Source: JAWPMV01 sp038527215 (GTDB lineage Bacteria > Bacteroidota > Bacteroidia > J057). From it: a stretch of DNA of 34,282 nt. Position 1 is the stretch's first letter; the number at the start of each line of letters is the position of its first letter. The notes below the pieces were generated by a model. That model saw only the letters and a program-made list of their open reading frames with translations, did no database searches and had not been told where the DNA came from. The stretch lies in the NCBI GenBank assembly GCA_038527215.1, contig JBCBGC010000085.1, forward strand, positions 1 to 34,282, given 5' to 3'. The translations under genes were made by a program, and so were the position numbers. Of this stretch, positions 7,502 through 14,402 are shown one piece after another.

Positions 7502-8812
7502 TTAGTTCTCAATTAAAGGCAGGCTCACACAAAAACGCTCTGGCTGGGCGTCCACTTCCACTTTTTGGCGGGTGTAATAGCGGTAGCGCTGACGGATATT
7601 GTCCAGGCCCATGCCGGTGGAAGCCAGGACGTGCAGGCGCTCGTTGACGTTGTTTTCTACCTGTAGGTGTTGCTGATCGCCGGAAAGGGAAATACGGATA
7701 TGCAAAGGCTGATGGGAAGAGATTTCATTGTGTTTGACGGCATTTTCTACCAGCATTTGTAGACTGAGGGGCAAGAGGGTTTTGCGGTCGGCTTGGGCCA
7801 CTTCAATGTCCACCGACAATTCTTCCCCGAAGCGTTCACGCAGGATGTCGATATAAAATTGTACGCCCAGCAGTTCTTCCTCCAAAGGAATAAGGTGTTC
7901 TTCTCGCTGGCTGACGATGTAGCGGTAAAACTGGGCCAGCTTGTCCAGATAGCTATGGGCTTTTCGGGATTCCAGGGGGATGAGGTTGGCCAGGGTGTTG
8001 AGGTTGTTGAACAAAAAGTGGGGATTGACCTGGTTGCGTAGGGCGGTCAGTTCCATTTGCACTTTGGCCAGCTCCACCCGCTGCTTTTCGATGATGAGGT
8101 AGGCCATGAGCAAGCCCACGGCCAGCCCAAAAGCGGTAAAAGCGACCCGGCTGCTGAAGCTCAGGTTGGCGATAAAGACGGCGATCAGGCCCCAGATGAC
8201 CACCAGGATAAAAGCGAAGTTGACTTTTTTCCGCAAAAACAACCAAAGGATCACGAAAAAAGCGCCCACCAGCATCAGCAAAGCTCCTTCCTCGGTATTC
8301 AAAAAGACGCGCTCTCCCCGGTTGAGCATATCCTGGAGAAAGGATACCATGTTGATGGGGGTGAGAAATGCGATCCAGCCAAAGTATAAGGCGATAGGCA
8401 GCTTGAGAAAGAGGCGTTCTTGCCAGTCGCGGGGAGGATTGCCCAGATGGATGAGGTCCGCGATTTTATAGGTGAAGTAGAGGTTGGCACAAGCAAAAAG
8501 CACAGTCAGGCCCATATAATTAAAGGCTACGGCTACCAGCCAGGAGATATTTACCAGGGATAACCCGATGAGCCAGGGACGAATCTTCAGGAAATGTGGA
8601 TCGGACCAGTTGCGGGGCAGCACCTGGTATATGCCCAGGGCCAGAAAGGAGACGTAGATCAGGTACCAAATGCCAAAGGCGTATTTGGCTGGCTCCAACA
8701 GGATGCCTGAAGGTGCATCAAAGCGTTCCCCCATGAAGGTGAAAATGGGGACAGGCACGAGGTTCATCACCACGATACACAAGAGGGTCAGAAGGGCCAG
8801 ATTTCTACGCAT
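7502..8812 (-). CDS. LytS-type sensor histidine kinase with tryptophan-rich sensory protein (TspO-related) membrane domain
   Basis: 436 residues. Residues 1-240 form a multi-helix membrane domain homologous to the free-standing protein encoded directly upstream: PAKYAFGIWYLIY (41-53) against PAGYAFIIWGLIY, KLPIALYFGWI (137-147, identical), then TPIN and WGLIAVFIANL. This pattern belongs to the tryptophan-rich sensory proteins related to TspO/MBR. Residues 248-436 are a His_kinase/HATPase region of the LytS/YehU class, with phospho-acceptor His265 in NQVNPHFLFNNLNTL, N-box LVENAVKHN and G-box GMGLDNIRQR. The membrane domain is thus the probable input module. It sits 2 bp after the paralogue and directly before the LytTR regulator. 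This input-output fusion is not one I recall as described. Confidence 0.92.
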   Translation of the reverse strand: MRRNLALLTLLCIVVMNLVPVPIFTFMGERFDAPSGILLEPAKYAFGIWYLIYVSFLALGIYQVLPRNWSDPHFLKIRPWLIGLSLVNISWLVAVAFNYMGLTVLFACANLYFTYKIADLIHLGNPPRDWQERLFLKLPIALYFGWIAFLTPINMVSFLQDMLNRGERVFLNTEEGALLMLVGAFFVILWLFLRKKVNFAFILVVIWGLIAVFIANLSFSSRVAFTAFGLAVGLLMAYLIIEKQRVELAKVQMELTALRNQVNPHFLFNNLNTLANLIPLESRKAHSYLDKLAQFYRYIVSQREEHLIPLEEELLGVQFYIDILRERFGEELSVDIEVAQADRKTLLPLSLQMLVENAVKHNEISSHQPLHIRISLSGDQQHLQVENNVNERLHVLASTGMGLDNIRQRYRYYTRQKVEVDAQPERFCVSLPLIEN

Positions 8813-8814
8813 GG

Positions 8815-9588
8815 CTAAAGGAGGCTAAAGGCTGCTTTGTCTTCAAAATAACGGTTGATCAAGACCAGGGCCAGCAAGCCGGCAAGGCCCAGGGCGGTAG
8901 CCGCTACCAGGGAACTCCGGGCCAGGTTAGCGATAAAAATAGCGAATAAGCCCCAAACCCCTACCAGCAGGTAGGCACCATTGACCTGTCGGGTCAGATA
9001 GAGGGTGAGAATGATGGCTGCCGCGATCCCCAGGATGAGGGTAGACCAAACCGCAGGCGAGAAAAGGCTTGCCCCCGTCCATCCTACTTCTGCGGCCAAC
9101 CAGGAGGTGATGTTAATAGGGGTCGCGAGGGTAATCCAGCCAAAGTACAGGGCAATAGGCAGTTTGACCCACCACTTCTCAGCGCGATTCTGCCCGCTTT
9201 GTCCTAGCTCCAGGTAGCGGGAAAGCTGAATCAAGGTGAGCAGCATGACGAGCATGCAGAGCACCGTCATCCAAAGGAAGTTTCGGGCGACCCCGATAAA
9301 CCAAAAGCTGTTGAAAAAAGCATTGAGGATCAGATAGGGGCGAGCTTCGACAAAACGAGGATCTTCCCACATGGCCGGGCGAATCTGATACAAGCCCAAG
9401 GCGATATATCCGAGGTAAATTAAGCCCCAGATGATAAAAGCATAGCCGGCTGGTTCCAGAAAGAATTCAACTACCGGTCTATCCAGCTCCGAGCTAACTT
9501 CAAAGCCAAAAAGGGCCACCATGATGATAGAGCCAAGGCTCATATAAAGGGTAGCGGCCAGGGTCAAATATGCGTTGGTTTTGTGCAT
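8815..9588 (-). CDS. Tryptophan-rich sensory protein (TspO/MBR-related integral membrane protein)
   Basis: 257 residues with about seven hydrophobic segments. The motif PAGYAFIIWGLIYLG (46-60) corresponds to the first signature of the tryptophan-rich sensory proteins distantly related to TspO/MBR. It is longer than classical five-helix TspO (about 160 residues). TspO proteins bind porphyrins or other hydrophobic ligands; whether this protein does so is unknown. It has no kinase domain, but its whole length aligns with the sensor part of the kinase encoded 2 bp downstream. It could be a co-sensor, ligand carrier or decoy for that kinase. It starts 3 bp after the stop of the thioredoxin-fold gene, so it is co-transcribed with both. 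Confidence 0.85.
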   Translation of the reverse strand: MHKTNAYLTLAATLYMSLGSIIMVALFGFEVSSELDRPVVEFFLEPAGYAFIIWGLIYLGYIALGLYQIRPAMWEDPRFVEARPYLILNAFFNSFWFIGVARNFLWMTVLCMLVMLLTLIQLSRYLELGQSGQNRAEKWWVKLPIALYFGWITLATPINITSWLAAEVGWTGASLFSPAVWSTLILGIAAAIILTLYLTRQVNGAYLLVGVWGLFAIFIANLARSSLVAATALGLAGLLALVLINRYFEDKAAFSLL

Positions 9589-9591
9589 GGC

Positions 9592-10125
9592 TTAGGGCTT
9601 GAGGAGACGTTGCACGGCTGCCCGAAAGGCTTGTTCTTTTTCAGGGGTCATATTGCCCTGACTTTGAAAGCGGATGCGGCCCGTTTGATCCAGGATGTAA
9701 ACGTAGCAATCCGAACGATCGGTGATTTCCAGTTTGCGGAGCAAAGGGCTACGGTCGCCATAGAAGGTGGCCGTGTTGGCGTGATAGTCCTGCGGAATGC
9801 CATCCCGCATCCAGTTGTCGATCTGCCAGGCCATAGGGGCATACCAGCCGCTCATCATGGGCAATTCGTGATAAGAAATGGAGGCCTGGGGTTCAAATTC
9901 TTTGAAAATCACACTGGCCCAGGTATTGACTTTTAGCTGAGCCTGCTGCTCGAATACCAGGATCACAATGTTCACTTTTTGAGTGAGGTCTTTGGGTACG
10001 GTAAGGGGTTTGCGGGTCAGGGTTTTGAGCTGGATGGTAGGGAACATGCGCACCCGGGCCGTTTGGGCCAGACCGAGCGAAAGGCTGGCCAGACTGAGGC
10101 AAAGCATGCTGAGTAACTTGATCAT
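9592..10125 (-). CDS. Secreted ATP10-like thioredoxin-fold protein
   Basis: 177 residues with a signal peptide (MIKLLSMLCLSLASLSLGLAQ), so it is periplasmic or extracytoplasmic. The mature part follows the bacterial ATP10-like pattern of the thioredoxin superfamily: FPTIQLKTL near the start, VNIVILVFEQQAQ as first strand, WMRDGIPQDY in the middle, ATFYGDRSPLLRKL, then a DQTGRIRF hairpin. No CxxC motif is present, so a disulphide-exchange role is unlikely; ATP10 relatives act in assembly. It is the first gene of the operon with the tryptophan-rich sensor, kinase and regulator, 3 bp before the next gene. It may be an accessory sensing or assembly factor of that system (inference). Confidence 0.7.
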   Translation of the reverse strand: MIKLLSMLCLSLASLSLGLAQTARVRMFPTIQLKTLTRKPLTVPKDLTQKVNIVILVFEQQAQLKVNTWASVIFKEFEPQASISYHELPMMSGWYAPMAWQIDNWMRDGIPQDYHANTATFYGDRSPLLRKLEITDRSDCYVYILDQTGRIRFQSQGNMTPEKEQAFRAAVQRLLKP

Positions 10126-10298
10126 GTGTAGTTCGCTTAAAGGCTAAACGCCTGCTTATGGCTGGGGGTTAGCCGGTGAGAAACGGAGGGTAGGGCTGAA
10201 GCGAATGGTAAAGATGGGCAGGCTCCCGAAGAAATCAGGAGCTTATTTAGCAGAGCGGGAATTTCCTTAGATGAAATGCCACAAAGCAGCCTGAAGTG

Positions 10299-11075
10299 TC
10301 ATAGCGCCTGATAGAGCTGCATGACTTTTTCCAGGGTGTGAGGCAGTTGGTCCAGGGGCAGCATGGTTTTGCCATCACTTTTGGCTTTGGCAGGCTGGGG
10401 ATGGGTTTCGATAAAAAGCCCGGTGGCGCCGGTCGCGATGGCGGCCAGGGCCAGGGTATTGATCATGCCGGGATCGCCCCCGGTTACGCCATCGTCCCGG
10501 TTGGGCTTTTGGGTAGCGTGGGTGCAGTCCATGATCACTTCCGGGTGAAAGGCTTTCATGCGGGAAATGGAGGTCGCATCCACGATGAGGTCGGAATAGC
10601 CAAAGGTGGTGCCGCGCTCACAGAGCCAGATTTGCTGATTGCCGGTGGACTGGATTTTTCCCAGGGGATAACGCATGGCTTCGGGCGAAAGAAATTGTCC
10701 TTTCTTGATGTTGATGCCACAGCCGGTTTCTCCTGCGGCCAGGAGCAGATCGGTTTGGCGACAGAGAAAAGCAGGAATTTGGAGGTGGCTGACAAAAGGC
10801 GCGACCCGCGCGGGGTCTTTGCTTTCGTGCACGTCGGTGATGGTCTCTACCCCATATTCTTCTCCTACGGCTTGCAGAATGTTCAAGGCTTTTTCATCCC
10901 CTATGCCCATAAAAGAATCCAGGCTGGTGCGGTTGGCTTTTTTGTAACTGCCTTTAAAAATGTAGCGAATCCCCCAGTGGTCGCAGAGGGCTTTGACTTC
11001 TCGGGCGATGAGAAAAGCGGTGTCGCGGTCTTCGATGGCACAGGGGCCGCTGATCAGGGTAAGAGGCTGTTTCAT
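10299..11075 (-). CDS. kdsA: 3-deoxy-8-phosphooctulonate synthase (KDO-8-P synthase)
   Basis: Condenses phosphoenolpyruvate with arabinose 5-phosphate to KDO 8-phosphate, the committed step to the KDO sugar of lipopolysaccharide. The 258 residues cover the full TIM-barrel enzyme: SGPCAIEDRD at the start, FKGSYKKANRTS for substrate binding, DVHE, CRQTDLL, KKGQFLSPEAM, DCTHATQKPN and ETHPQPAKAKSDG at the end. Cys12 in GPCAIE is the metal-ligand position of the metal-dependent class (the E. coli enzyme has Asn there), with His in DCTHA and the Glu and Asp of the last motif as further ligands. It overlaps kdsD by 4 bp (ATGA), indicating translational coupling. Confidence 0.96.
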   Translation of the reverse strand: MKQPLTLISGPCAIEDRDTAFLIAREVKALCDHWGIRYIFKGSYKKANRTSLDSFMGIGDEKALNILQAVGEEYGVETITDVHESKDPARVAPFVSHLQIPAFLCRQTDLLLAAGETGCGINIKKGQFLSPEAMRYPLGKIQSTGNQQIWLCERGTTFGYSDLIVDATSISRMKAFHPEVIMDCTHATQKPNRDDGVTGGDPGMINTLALAAIATGATGLFIETHPQPAKAKSDGKTMLPLDQLPHTLEKVMQLYQAL

Positions 11076-11662
11076 GAGCGGGATTTTTTGCCGAGGTAGC
11101 CCCCGTGGTGCCGCCGGGCAAACATTTCTTTGGTGAAGTTACGCCGTTTCATCAGGCTGACTACCAACAGGTCCACGATGACGGCCATGACGGTAGTGGA
11201 GGTGGTCGGGGTGAGATCCAGCGGACAGATTTCCTGGGTGGGTCCGGTCAGAATGGCCGCTGCGGCTTGTTGGGCCAGGTCACATTGGGCGTTTTTGGTG
11301 AGCAGGATAAAAGGGAGGTCGGGAAAAAGGCCCTGGGCCAGGCCAACCAATTCGACAATTTCGCGGGTCATGCCCGAATTCGAAATGCAAAACAATAGGT
11401 CGTTGGGTTGGAGCAGACCCAGGTCTCCATGCTGGGCTTCCAGCGGAGAGATAAAGCAGGCCGGGCTGCCGGTAGAAGACAACATAGCCGCCAGTTGCAA
11501 GCCGATATGCCCGGCTTTGCCCACCCCGGAAACCACGATTTTGCCGCCTTTTTCTGCGGCTGTTTCATGCATGAGCTGGACAGCTCGTTCTATCCCTCCA
11601 TCCAGGGGGATGTTTTGCAAGGCTTCTATTTCCCGGGCGATCAATTCACGTAACTCACTCAT
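11072..11662 (-). CDS. kdsD: Arabinose-5-phosphate isomerase, SIS domain only (KdsD/KpsF-like)
   Basis: Interconverts ribulose 5-phosphate and arabinose 5-phosphate, supplying KdsA. The single SIS domain has GKIVVSGVGKAGHIGLQLA, SSTGSPACFISPLEAQHGDL, CISNSGMTREIVEL and LTPTTSTTVMAVIVDLL, all close to KdsD/KpsF. E. coli KdsD (about 330 residues) adds a CBS pair; here the protein ends about 35 residues after the SIS domain, so CBS regulation is absent, as known for short family members. The ATG at 11662 is chosen (196 residues), because family N-termini begin with this helix; a TTG at 11728 would add 22 residues. It overlaps kdsA by 4 bp. Confidence 0.9.
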   Translation of the reverse strand: MSELRELIAREIEALQNIPLDGGIERAVQLMHETAAEKGGKIVVSGVGKAGHIGLQLAAMLSSTGSPACFISPLEAQHGDLGLLQPNDLLFCISNSGMTREIVELVGLAQGLFPDLPFILLTKNAQCDLAQQAAAAILTGPTQEICPLDLTPTTSTTVMAVIVDLLVVSLMKRRNFTKEMFARRHHGGYLGKKSRS

Positions 11663-11836
11663 ATCCTCGACCTGTCGATCTGTAATGGAATGCGAAGCTA
11701 GTGATAAATCGTGGGGGGGAAAAGACAATTTGGTTTGCCTGATGGCGGGGGGCGGGCCTGCCTGAGAGGGATGCGCCGGATAGGTCGCCTAAGGAGATGT
11801 CCGGTGGGAGAATCTGTTTTCCAACATTTTTTGCTT

Positions 11837-12059
11837 GTCACCCCGGAAAGGCTTTTGACCAAGGGGAANNNNNNNNNNNNNNNNNNNNNNNNNNNNNNNN
11901 NNNNNNNNNNNNNNNNNNNNNNNNNNNNNNNNNNNNNNNNNNNNNNNNNNNNNNNNNNNNNNNNNNNNAAGCCTTATCCGGGGCCTCCATGACCTTTTTG
12001 GCAAACACGGAGACCCCGGATAGCCTCCTTCGCCATGCTCAGGATGCTTCCGGGGTGAC
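11837..12059 (-). repeat. Palindromic element copy A4, interrupted by the assembly gap
   Basis: It begins GTCACCCCGGAAAGGC and ends GATGCTTCCGGGGTGAC: the arm order is reversed relative to A1-A3. The left arm runs into a 100-N gap. The right part from 11969 matches A5 almost base for base. A 60-bp spacer (12060-12119) separates it from A5; its reverse complement matches both flanks of A1. Confidence 0.8.
11869..11968. other. Scaffold gap of exactly 100 N
   Basis: One hundred consecutive N, a conventional placeholder length, lies inside a copy of the dispersed palindrome. The real missing length is unknown. A5 lacks only a few bases at the corresponding position, so further tandem copies were probably collapsed here (inference). 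Confidence 0.95.
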
Positions 12060-12119
12060 ACCTATGTGTGAAAAAAATGCTACCGGCATGTGCGTAACCC
12101 TACCCCCACAACACAAGTT

Positions 12120-12340
12120 GTCACCCCGGAAAGGCTTTTGATCAAGGGGAAAAAGCCTTATCCGGGGCCTCCATGATCTTTTTGGCAAACACGGAGACCC
12201 CGGATAGCCTCCTTCGCCATGCTCAGGATGCTTCCGGGGTGACACCTATTAGTTAAGAGCAGGCTTGTGCGCAATCCCCTTCGAAGTCGCCGATCCCGGT
12301 ACTCCGGGAGAAGCTGCGGCTAGCGCGAGCGGGGATGTTC
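12120..12340 (-). repeat. Mosaic repeat in reverse order: palindrome A5, C and B modules
   Basis: A5 occupies 12120-12243, the C module (TTCGAAGTCGCCGATCCCGG) about 12270-12311, and B (GCTGCGGC, then GCGCGAGCGGGGATGTT) 12312-12340. This is the inverse of the B-C-A units at 5961-6271 and 6305-6522. The stretch 12341-12398 has no recognisable feature. Confidence 0.85.
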
Positions 12341-12398
12341 ACGACAAGCATTGGCTAGCGCAGGCAGCAATCCTCAAACAAGCATCCTCCCACCAACC

Positions 12399-13199
12399 CT
12401 ACCCAAACAACCCATTCACCGCCTGCACAATCGCAGCGATATCATGCTGGTAAAAACCGGTACCGTTAAAACAATTGCATTCGATCAGGCTGAAGCCTTG
12501 GCTGGTCAAGGCGATATCCATCACATAGGCATCATGCAGCCGGTATTCCTTGATGCGGTCTCGGACAAAGGCCAGCATTTCCTCAGGGAGGTCAGCCTGG
12601 CTGGGGCTGAGAGCGCCCTGGTCGAGATAGCGGCCCGCAGAAATAATCTGGTCATCCACGATGAAAATCCTCCATTCTTTTTGGATGTCCTGGGGAGGAG
12701 CCATCCATACTTCGGAATCAGCGTTGAGGTCGGGCAGCTCGAGGGCACAGATTTTGTCCCGCCAGGCCAGCAAATCCTGGAAGCTGAGCACCTGCCCGCT
12801 AAAGGTTTTGGTGTCATGATTGGGACGAATGAACCAAGCCTGATCTGTGCTGCTGGGGATTTTTTCTACCGCCCCAAAACGGACCAATTGTCCCTGATGA
12901 TTCAGCAATGTTTGGCCCCATTTTTCCGCATAGGTGGCCACGTTAAAGGTAGCCGGATCATAAAAAAGGCCCTTTTTATAAAGAGGGTGGGCATAGGCGC
13001 TCAACACCAGGGTGGTAGAACCATAAGGGATATGGACATCTGCCTGATGTTGGAGGTCTGGCAGCTGATGAGAAAATGGAATGATCTGGATTTCTTCCCA
13101 AAGGGTGTTAGGCGCTTGCAAAGCCGCTTTGATGCGCTTAGCATCCTCTTCCTTGGTCAGGTTGCTTTGCAAAACCCAATTGATGGTTGGTTTATTCAT
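12399..13199 (-). CDS. ATP-grasp (R2K-like clade) domain protein
   Basis: 266 residues from the ATG at 13199, preferred over an upstream start because residues then begin INWVLQSNL. The C-terminal half fits the ATP-grasp fold: KEWRIFIVDDQIISAGRYL for nucleotide and substrate binding, DAYVMDIALTSQGFSLIECN with the acidic Mg-binding residues, and NCFNGTGFY. This arrangement resembles the R2K clade, predicted to ligate amino acids to peptides or proteins. The substrate is unknown. The start overlaps the preceding GNAT gene by 8 bp, and a methyltransferase lies before that, so three modifying enzymes form one operon. No resemblance to named ligases such as glutathione synthetase is strong enough to name it. 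Confidence 0.8.
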   Translation of the reverse strand: MNKPTINWVLQSNLTKEEDAKRIKAALQAPNTLWEEIQIIPFSHQLPDLQHQADVHIPYGSTTLVLSAYAHPLYKKGLFYDPATFNVATYAEKWGQTLLNHQGQLVRFGAVEKIPSSTDQAWFIRPNHDTKTFSGQVLSFQDLLAWRDKICALELPDLNADSEVWMAPPQDIQKEWRIFIVDDQIISAGRYLDQGALSPSQADLPEEMLAFVRDRIKEYRLHDAYVMDIALTSQGFSLIECNCFNGTGFYQHDIAAIVQAVNGLFG

Positions 13200-13659
13200 G
13201 GGAGGAATGAGACAAGGCAAGCCAGTGGTCTCGGTAAAACTCAAACTTTATTTCCTCTTCTCCAAAGGGACCGACTTCCTGCCAACCGAGTTTGCGGTAA
13301 AAGCCTTCAGCTCGGGTTCCGGGCGTGGTACTGAGCCAGAGGGCTTCCTGGTGGCGGGAAAAGTAGGTGCGCATGAGTTGATCCAGGAGGGCTTTGCCAA
13401 TGCCCTGGCCTTCAAATTCGGGAAGCAGAAACAGTGCCCAGACATTGTGATCCTGATAGTCGACGATGCTGAAGCCGACCAATTGGCCCTGGGCTTCCGC
13501 TACCCAGCCTTCGCCCTGCAACTGTAGCATGCGGGCACAATCTGCATCGGTAACCGAAAGGGGATCAGAAAGGCGGTTTTCCCGCACGGAGCGGCGGATG
13601 TGCTGAATCGTGGTTACGTCTTGAATGCGCGCAGGTCGTATGAGGAAAGTCTGGTCCAT
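13192..13659 (-). CDS. GNAT-family N-acetyltransferase
   Basis: 155 residues covering a single GNAT domain. Visible are the N-terminal strand and helix (IRPARIQDVTTIQHIRR), GWVAEAQGQLVGFSIVDYQ, the acetyl-CoA loop FLLPEFEGQGIGKALLDQLM (Q/R-x-x-G-x-G/A type) and the C-terminal AEGFYRKLGWQEVG with the common YRKLGW motif. Acceptors range from small amines and antibiotics to protein N-termini; nothing indicates which applies here. It is the middle gene of a compact operon, 6 bp after the methyltransferase and overlapping the ATP-grasp gene by 8 bp. Confidence 0.93.
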   Translation of the reverse strand: MDQTFLIRPARIQDVTTIQHIRRSVRENRLSDPLSVTDADCARMLQLQGEGWVAEAQGQLVGFSIVDYQDHNVWALFLLPEFEGQGIGKALLDQLMRTYFSRHQEALWLSTTPGTRAEGFYRKLGWQEVGPFGEEEIKFEFYRDHWLALSHSSHE

Positions 13660-13665
13660 GTTCTC

Positions 13666-14289
13666 TTATCCGGTTTTGCAGGCTACCAGCATGACATCGG
13701 GCGGCGCATCTTCGGTCAGTCCAGGGAGGCGGTCCACGGAAAGGACCCGCAGCCCTGCGGCTTGCACATACGACCGGAGAGTTGCTTCCCGGTAGTAATG
13801 CATGAAGATTTGCGACCCCTCTCCTGAACTCGGTCCCTGCCAGCGGGAGGCGCTGTAATCATCCTCCATGCAGCTGAGATAAAGTACGCCGCCGGGTTCC
13901 AACAAACGACTGCTTTCGTGGCAGAGTCGTTGCACGGCTTCCCGGTCTAGATAGGGCAGTCCAAAGGCACAAAAGATGCCGTTCCAGTTCCCCGATAATT
14001 CAGGGGTATCCTGCATGGCTTTTACCTCAAATCTCGCGCCGGGATGTGCCTCCCGGGCAATTTCGATCATGCGCGGAGCCAAATCCCAGCCGAGCAGTTC
14101 GATCTCGGGTCTATGCTGTAACAAATAGGCTGTGGCATTGCCTGGCCCACAGGCCAGTTCGAGGACCCGGGGAGGGTCTCCGGGCAGCTGGGCGAGGAAG
14201 CGATCAAAGCTGGGGAAATAGCGGGCTTGGTCCGCGTATTGCTCGGCATAGCGGTCAGCGTGCTGGTGGAAAAGGTCGTGAGGAAGCAT
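13666..14289 (-). CDS. Class I SAM-dependent methyltransferase
   Basis: 207 residues with the Rossmann methyltransferase core. Motif I is VLELACGPGNATAYLL (about 41-56), the acidic ribose-binding residue is in LLGWDLAPRM, motif post-I continues as IEIAREAHPGARF, and motif IV is NWNGIFCAFGLPYL. The SSRLLEPGGVLYLSCME block is typical of small-molecule Methyltransf_25-like enzymes. The substrate is not predictable. It is the first gene of the operon with GNAT and ATP-grasp enzymes, which suggests a shared, uncharacterised substrate. It starts from the ATG at 14289, 113 bp from the divergent serine hydrolase gene. Confidence 0.93.
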   Translation of the reverse strand: MLPHDLFHQHADRYAEQYADQARYFPSFDRFLAQLPGDPPRVLELACGPGNATAYLLQHRPEIELLGWDLAPRMIEIAREAHPGARFEVKAMQDTPELSGNWNGIFCAFGLPYLDREAVQRLCHESSRLLEPGGVLYLSCMEDDYSASRWQGPSSGEGSQIFMHYYREATLRSYVQAAGLRVLSVDRLPGLTEDAPPDVMLVACKTG

Positions 14290-14402
14290 GGAGCGTTGTA
14301 CGAATAGACCAACCTGGGGTTCTCTTGCACGTCAGATAGCAAGAAAAGCTCGTGAAAAAGGGTAATTTCACTTCCTTACAACAACTTACCTACCCAAAAA
14401 CG

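Noticed and set aside
6614..7516. 300-residue plus-strand frame
   Set aside because: Antisense shadow of the LytTR regulator, with no family resemblance.
12351..13334. 327-residue plus-strand frame
   Set aside because: Antisense to the ATP-grasp gene, whose motifs are clear on the minus strand.
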